From the NCBI RefSeq assembly GCF_001702265.1, contig NZ_MAUE01000033.1, forward strand, positions 1 through 64,000: a stretch of 64,000 nucleotides of DNA. The letters run 5' to 3'. Each line of letters begins with the position of its first letter. Positions within the stretch are counted from its first letter, which is position 1. Under the pieces are notes generated by a model. The model was not told the origin of the DNA, searched no databases, and saw only the letters and a program-made list of their open reading frames with translations. This DNA comes from Pseudomonas aylmerensis (GTDB taxonomy: Bacteria; Pseudomonadota; Gammaproteobacteria; Pseudomonadales; Pseudomonadaceae). The position numbers and the translations under genes are program-made. Below are positions 59,674-64,000 of this stretch, piece after piece.

Positions 59674-60810
59674 CTACCAAGTTGAATTTTTGAAGGCCAG
59701 GTACTTGCTCGCCAATTCCCGGGCAAAGTCGGCGGACTGCTCGATGGACATGGTTTGCTTGGAGTACCCCAGCAGCGCCTGCATGACGGCCATGCATTGC
59801 GGGTTGTAGGTGACCGATCCGTCACAGTGGATTTCGTCGATGCCATCCTGGCCCTGGCAGATGCTATTGATGCGCACCGCCTCGTCCTGGGGGCAGGCCT
59901 CGCTGAACTGCACGTCGATCCGCCCCTCGTGCAGCTTCACCGGATAGCCACCCGGCAGCCCAAGCGGGCCCGGTGCATGCACCCACACCGGCGTGGGGGA
60001 AAACAGGCCTTCGATGATGGTGACCGCAGAGCAGGCCGTCAGGAACTGCCCATCGATCCCGCCCAGGCGGCGGAACTCGGACTTCACCGTGGAGAAGATC
60101 TCTGCGTCTGACAGGTGCGTCACTGGCGGCCGGTCGCGCACCTCGTATAACAAGCGGTAGCTGGCACGCGGCGGCAACCCACCGCGCGGCACGTAGTGGC
60201 TGAAGTAGTGCTGGGTATACAACTGCACCTGCACGTCCGCGGGCGCGCACTCGAGCAACCGCGCGATGGAAAGCTGCGTGGCCGGGATCAGGTTGGCCAC
60301 GTTGCCTACGCCGATATCCGGCGCCAGGCCGACCCTGGCCAGAATCGGATTGACGGCATCGGGGAAGGCCGCATTCACGGTCCTGGCCGAGATGCCGGAG
60401 GCTTTTACCGCCTGCATCAGGCAATGCATCAACGTCAGATGCATAGGCAACCAGGGACCGAATTGCGCCTGGTCGAGCTGCTCGAACGACAACCTCGGCA
60501 AGCCGGTAATCACCCGCCACGATTGCAACGACGCGCAGTTCACCAGCATGTCCGGCGCTTCTTCACGCAGCACTCGCGTCACCTTGGGGATGTCCGTCAG
60601 GTCGGCGATCACCGGCTTGATTGCGATGTACTGGCCCAACTGGGCGCAGGACAGCGCCACCAGGTTGCACAGTCGGACAGTCGACTCTTCGTTGCGCCCC
60701 AGCACCACAAATTCGAAGGCGTTTTTTGGCCCGAGAATCTTCAGGATCTGCAGGCACAGGTTGCCGGCGCCCACCAGCAGCAGTTTTTTCTTGCGCAGGG
60801 ACTGGCTCAC
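59674..60810 (-). CDS. Saccharopine dehydrogenase-like oxidoreductase
   Basis: A 378-residue protein with an N-terminal Rossmann motif (LLLVGAGNLCLQILKILG), an NAD(P)-binding segment (EFVVLGRNEESTVRL) and the general layout of saccharopine dehydrogenase/opine-type reductases (DMLVNCASLQSWRV, NPILARVGLAPDIGVGNVANLIP). Enzymes of this group reduce or oxidise C-N bonds between an amine and an oxo acid, or act on related polyamine or homospermidine-type substrates. The substrate is unresolved. It starts with GTG 60810 overlapping the stop of the SDR gene (GTGA), so the two reactions are probably sequential. Confidence 0.72.
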   Translation of the reverse strand: MSQSLRKKKLLLVGAGNLCLQILKILGPKNAFEFVVLGRNEESTVRLCNLVALSCAQLGQYIAIKPVIADLTDIPKVTRVLREEAPDMLVNCASLQSWRVITGLPRLSFEQLDQAQFGPWLPMHLTLMHCLMQAVKASGISARTVNAAFPDAVNPILARVGLAPDIGVGNVANLIPATQLSIARLLECAPADVQVQLYTQHYFSHYVPRGGLPPRASYRLLYEVRDRPPVTHLSDAEIFSTVKSEFRRLGGIDGQFLTACSAVTIIEGLFSPTPVWVHAPGPLGLPGGYPVKLHEGRIDVQFSEACPQDEAVRINSICQGQDGIDEIHCDGSVTYNPQCMAVMQALLGYSKQTMSIEQSADFARELASKYLAFKNSTW

Positions 60811-61532
60811 CGTGGGTAGGCTCCGTTGTCCACGGGGATGACCTTGCCGGTCATGTGCCGGAAGCCCTCACCGATCAGCAGCAAAATCACCTCGGCCACG
60901 CCGCTGGGCAGGATGGGATCCTTGAGGATCTCCTGGCGTGCGTACTCCACACGGCGGTACTCGGGGATGGTGTCGTAGATCGCGGTCTCATGGATCAGCG
61001 CCGGCGAGACCGCGTTGACACGCACAAACGGCGCGAAATTCCAGGCATTGGCCTTGGTCAGGCCGATGACCGCGGCCTTGGTCGCACCGTAGAGTGCGTC
61101 ACAGCTGCCGACCTCGCCCGCGACCGAGGAAATATTGACGATGGCACGCGGGGCCTCGTGCTTCATCTCGCGCTCGGCAAAATCCTTGGACAGATAGACC
61201 AGCGCCTTGAGGTTCACATTGAGGATTTCGTCGATCTGCTCATCGGAATAGGCGTAGACGCTTTTGCCGTGGTAGATCCCGGCGTTATTGACCAGCCCGT
61301 AGATCGTTGTATGGCGCTCATACAGCGCGGGGATAAACCCCTTGATAACGGCGGGGTCGGAGAAGTCGGCGACGTGGGTCTCCAGGACCTCGCGGCCATG
61401 AACCCCCTGCAGCCGCTCCAGGCCCTGTCGATCCTTGTCGGCCGCAATAACGAAGTAACCGTCTTTAATCGCCTGTTCGACAGTCGCCCGGCCGATGCCA
61501 TTGGCCGCGCCGGTAATAATCAACTTCTTCAT
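60807..61532 (-). CDS. Short-chain dehydrogenase/reductase
   Basis: A 241-residue SDR: cofactor motif TGAANGIG (7-14), NNAG (82-85), catalytic Ser in VNISSVAGE (~135), Tyr148 and Lys152 in YGATK. The acidic residue after strand 2 (IAADKDRQ) suggests NAD(H). Substrate unknown. ATG 61532 has AAGGA seven bases upstream; the longer frame to 61559 would overlap the sulfotransferase gene. It lies between the sulfotransferase and saccharopine dehydrogenase-like genes of the operon. Confidence 0.88.
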   Translation of the reverse strand: MKKLIITGAANGIGRATVEQAIKDGYFVIAADKDRQGLERLQGVHGREVLETHVADFSDPAVIKGFIPALYERHTTIYGLVNNAGIYHGKSVYAYSDEQIDEILNVNLKALVYLSKDFAEREMKHEAPRAIVNISSVAGEVGSCDALYGATKAAVIGLTKANAWNFAPFVRVNAVSPALIHETAIYDTIPEYRRVEYARQEILKDPILPSGVAEVILLLIGEGFRHMTGKVIPVDNGAYPR

Positions 61533-61542
61533 ACCACAATCC

Positions 61543-62271
61543 TTATTGGCAAAATTCATTCATGCGCGCATAAAACGTGCGGTGGTATTCGTACAATTCC
61601 CGCAACTTCGGAAATTGATCGAGTACTGTCATATCAATCTGTTGTTTAGCCGGTGAAATAATCCGCTCACTGTTCTCTGCCGCCACGTGCCAACTTCTCC
61701 AGGTTTTCCACTGGGGCGGGCATTCACGTTTCCACGTCATGGCGTGAGGCAGGAATTCAATCTCCAGGTAATCACATAGTTTGCGTATTACCCGTTCAGG
61801 CTCAGCCGCCAGATCATCGGCATTGATCACATAGGGCACTGTTCCGGTCAGTTTGGTGACCACGCAAAAGATGTCATATAAGGCTTTATGCCCAATGGCC
61901 TGGATAGGCATATCGGGATGGACCCGATGATGGGAAATAATGCTGCTGGCCGGTTCACGAATAAGAAAGATATTGGCTTGTTGTGCAAGAAACCCAAGAT
62001 CAACTTTCAAGTCATCCAGACAGTGGTAGCACATGTCTTTATGAAACACATTGCTGCGTTCTTTAGCTGTAAGCAGGTGCTCTTTGATGCCCTCGTACGT
62101 GGTGGGCAAACTGTGGTCCCACTCATCCGAAGGAATCGCCGACGCCTCGGTAAACGCCATGTGCGCAAAGGGCTCGTGGAACACTTCAAAATCTCCACGC
62201 TCGATGAACACCCGTTCCAGCACGGTGGAACGCGAGCGCGGGTGAGCCCACAACCCGATCATCTTGTTCAT
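61543..62271 (-). CDS. PAPS-dependent sulfotransferase family protein
   Basis: A 242-residue P-loop sulfotransferase. The 5'-phosphosulfate-binding loop is HPRSRSTVLERV (10-21) and the 3'-phosphate-binding segment is FLIREPASSIISHHR (Arg105, Ser109/110). A His/Asp/Trp-rich middle (FEVFHEPFAHMAF) and WKTWRSWHVAAEN complete the fold. It belongs to the bacterial Sulfotransfer-5-like group; the acceptor hydroxyl or amine is unknown. Its presence together with an APS kinase in one operon is strong evidence that the pathway adds sulfate to its product. ATG 62271 overlaps the stop of the transaldolase gene (ATGA). Confidence 0.85.
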   Translation of the reverse strand: MNKMIGLWAHPRSRSTVLERVFIERGDFEVFHEPFAHMAFTEASAIPSDEWDHSLPTTYEGIKEHLLTAKERSNVFHKDMCYHCLDDLKVDLGFLAQQANIFLIREPASSIISHHRVHPDMPIQAIGHKALYDIFCVVTKLTGTVPYVINADDLAAEPERVIRKLCDYLEIEFLPHAMTWKRECPPQWKTWRSWHVAAENSERIISPAKQQIDMTVLDQFPKLRELYEYHRTFYARMNEFCQ

Positions 62272-63491
62272 GCGATCACCCCGAATTCGGCAGCGAGCAA
62301 CGCGGTGAGCGACCGCTTGAACGGCTTCGCCACCGGGCAGAGTCGCACGCAGTAATCGGCCAGCCGCCGGTGCGCGCTGTTGGCCTCATTGCAGGCGTTG
62401 ATAAACGCCTCATGGTTGCCGAAGTCGTACGCCTCGATGCTGTCGATGAAATAGGCTTCGCAGAAGTACGGAATCCGGATCAGCTTGGCGAAGATCGACG
62501 CCGGCGGCGTCAACGGCTGCGTCGCCGGGACAACCGGCTTGCCGTGGCTCTCACGCTCGATCAGAAACTCCACCACGTCCGGCGTCAGCGTGTAGCAGGT
62601 CGCCTTCAGCCCGGTTTTTTCCAGGTGCCAGCAATGCTTGTTGCCGCGCTCGTCGACATCGATCTTGATGCTGGACAACAGGGTCTTGACCGGCACCGTC
62701 GACGCCGCGACCAGCGCCTGGATCTGCTCGTAGACCATCAGTTCGGCCCAGCGCAGTTCCTCCGGACTCAGCGCCAGGCCGCGCTCTGCCGCCTGCAACG
62801 CAAATTCCGGCTGACAGGCAAACCGTCCGATCATGAAGGTAATCACGTGCCGGCAGTGACGGGTGTCGATACCGTGACTGCGTGCGGTCGCCATGCCCCG
62901 CTCGATGGCCTGCAGGCCGGCCTGGAACTGCGAGACCGTGAAGCAGAAGGTGATATTCACCGAACCGCCCCGGGCCACCAGGTATTCGACGGTGGCCATG
63001 CCCTCCAGGCTGCCGGGCACCTTGACCATCACGTTCGGCGCCAGCTGCTGCAGCTCCAGCCCACGGGCCGTCATGCGTTCGATACAACGCACATCCACCG
63101 GATCGACCTGCGCGCACATCCAGCCTTCGACCTGGCCCGACTGCACCCAGAGCGCCTGGAGCGCTGCGGCGCCCTCGGCGATCACTTCGTTGTAGAGCTT
63201 CTTGCGCAATTCTGCGGGCGACAGGCTCGCCAGGTTGAAGCGCGACGACCAATACTCGCGCTTGTCGAGAATCGCTGCGGTCACCAGCCGGGGGTTGGTG
63301 GTCACACTGCTGAAGCCGCTGCCCTGCGAGAACTCATCGGGCATCACCTGCTCGATATGCGCAATCGCCGCCGGGTACTTGTCCAGCAAATGACTTTTAA
63401 AAGGCGCGTACACCACCGGCGATGAATCCCACCACACTTCTGAACCGGGGTCATTGGCCTTAAGCCGTTCTCTATAACCGTGTACGCTCAC
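62268..63491 (-). CDS. Transaldolase-family protein
   Basis: A 407-residue protein of the transaldolase fold. Catalytic residues are visible: Asp22 (VWWDSSP), Asn66 (SSVTTNPRL), Schiff-base Lys157 (NVMVKVPGSLEGM), and the Thr/Ser strand VNITFCFTVSQF. It is longer than TalB (about 317) with an extended C-terminal part. Likely transfers a three-carbon dihydroxyacetone unit or performs an aldol reaction on a sugar phosphate or oxo acid. The start is GTG 63491, preceded by a perfect GGAGG; the open frame to 63605 extends into the HAD gene and is not used. The gene is the second identifiable one of the operon. Confidence 0.8.
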   Translation of the reverse strand: MSVHGYRERLKANDPGSEVWWDSSPVVYAPFKSHLLDKYPAAIAHIEQVMPDEFSQGSGFSSVTTNPRLVTAAILDKREYWSSRFNLASLSPAELRKKLYNEVIAEGAAALQALWVQSGQVEGWMCAQVDPVDVRCIERMTARGLELQQLAPNVMVKVPGSLEGMATVEYLVARGGSVNITFCFTVSQFQAGLQAIERGMATARSHGIDTRHCRHVITFMIGRFACQPEFALQAAERGLALSPEELRWAELMVYEQIQALVAASTVPVKTLLSSIKIDVDERGNKHCWHLEKTGLKATCYTLTPDVVEFLIERESHGKPVVPATQPLTPPASIFAKLIRIPYFCEAYFIDSIEAYDFGNHEAFINACNEANSAHRRLADYCVRLCPVAKPFKRSLTALLAAEFGVIA

Positions 63492-63513
63492 AACGCCTCC
63501 TCCCTGAGTAAGG

Positions 63514-64000
63514 TCAATGATTAATAAGGGACAACACTTCACGCATATCGGAAAACGGTAATGCCCCGGCCGCTGCCAACTGTGCGTGGCGACTGGGCGG
63601 GCCAAACCCCAGCACTTTTATATGCGCTGCCATCGCCGCCTGGACGCCGGTGACACTGTCTTCAACTACCCAGGCGTCAGCGGTGTCAATGTTGTAAGTT
63701 GCACAGGCGGTTAAAAACACCAGGGGATCGGGTTTCCAACGGCCCAACTCATAACAACTGAATATCCGCCCCTCGAAGTAAGGCAACAGCCCGGTAATGC
63801 GCAGACAGTGTTCTATCTTGTTGCGCGGCGCACTCGACGCTACGCAATAAGGCACCGTCAAGGACTGCAGGACTTCAACCATTCCATCAGTGGCTTTCAA
63901 GTTGAGTGTCAGTGCCGCCAGGGCCTGGTGTCGAAAGTGTGCTTCGAACTGACTGTCCAACTCGATATTTAATAACCCTTGCGCTTCGCGCAGACACTCA
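63514..64000 (-). CDS. HAD-superfamily hydrolase (partial, 5' end outside the window)
   Basis: Runs off the right edge with no stop; the N terminus with the DxD nucleophile lies beyond the window. Seen here are motif II (VASSAPRNKIEHCL), the lysine of motif III (GRWKPDPLVFLTA) and motif IV (VVEDSVTGVQAAM), all of the HAD-IA type (beta-phosphoglucomutase/2-deoxyglucose-6-phosphatase-like). Probably a phosphatase for a phosphorylated sugar-like intermediate of the operon, working with the transaldolase 22 bases downstream. More operon genes may lie to the right. Confidence 0.85.
   Translation of the reverse strand, partial: ECLREAQGLLNIELDSQFEAHFRHQALAALTLNLKATDGMVEVLQSLTVPYCVASSAPRNKIEHCLRITGLLPYFEGRIFSCYELGRWKPDPLVFLTACATYNIDTADAWVVEDSVTGVQAAMAAHIKVLGFGPPSRHAQLAAAGALPFSDMREVLSLINH

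Overview
The window is a GC-rich chromosomal segment with dense, strongly third-position-biased genes. It is most consistent with a member of the Pseudomonas fluorescens group. Support comes from the block 25300-35752, whose gene order (two chemoreceptors flanking a transporter, then a PepSY/two-component operon, then queD) matches my recollection of the P. aeruginosa PA2652-PA2666 neighbourhood. Further support comes from the fecIRA genes, the selU-selD pair and the many REP/REPIN hairpins. No rRNA, tRNA, insertion sequence, phage or CRISPR array was recognised.

Layout: 1-5.4 kb is a large Rhs-type polymorphic toxin with an AT-richer C-terminal tip and its putative immunity gene. 5.4-25.2 kb is mostly housekeeping and accessory metabolism: a Zn-type hemB, PhzF and GST genes, a permease, selU/selD, a TerC protein, an NhaR-like regulator, an MFS exporter, DUF1993 and YceH proteins, a shikimate-dehydrogenase-like gene, an AI-2E-type exporter, a redoxin, trhP, and an aminotransferase with two RraA-like aldolases in one translationally coupled operon. 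25.3-35.8 kb holds ctpM, a YuiF-type transporter, tlpQ, a five-copy 136-bp REPIN tandem array, the bqsPQRS operon (Fe(II)/Ca-responsive in P. aeruginosa), a patatin-like protein and queD. 35.8-40.8 kb holds GNAT and Nudix genes and a cytosine utilisation operon (codB - pucR-type regulator - codA) preceded by a convincing sigma-54 promoter and an NtrC-like site. 40.85-46.6 kb is a type VI secretion orphan module: vgrG - DUF4123 adaptor - lipoprotein - class 3 lipase effector. 46.9-49.4 kb has a DapF-fold protein with both catalytic cysteines replaced by serine, and an MFS transporter. 49.5-52.0 kb holds three proteins of uncertain function that look like secreted or translocator-type proteins. 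52.2-56.2 kb is fecA-fecR-fecI. 56.3-64.0 kb (running off the end) is a tightly coupled operon encoding a HAD phosphatase, transaldolase, sulfotransferase, SDR, saccharopine-dehydrogenase-like oxidoreductase, glycine-N-methyltransferase-like enzyme, MFS exporter and APS kinase, with a CGNR-type regulator just downstream.

The last block is the best candidate for an undescribed system. It pairs a PAPS-dependent sulfotransferase with its own APS kinase, adds an N-methyltransferase-like enzyme, two NAD(P)-dependent enzymes and a transaldolase/phosphatase pair, and includes an exporter. This would fit biosynthesis and export of a small, sulfated, methylated metabolite; the product is unknown. Other points worth checking are the Ser/Ser DapF-like protein, the altered iron-sensing motif in BqsS together with a matching BqsR box upstream of its operon, the sigma-54/NtrC control of cytosine catabolism, and the Rhs toxin tip.
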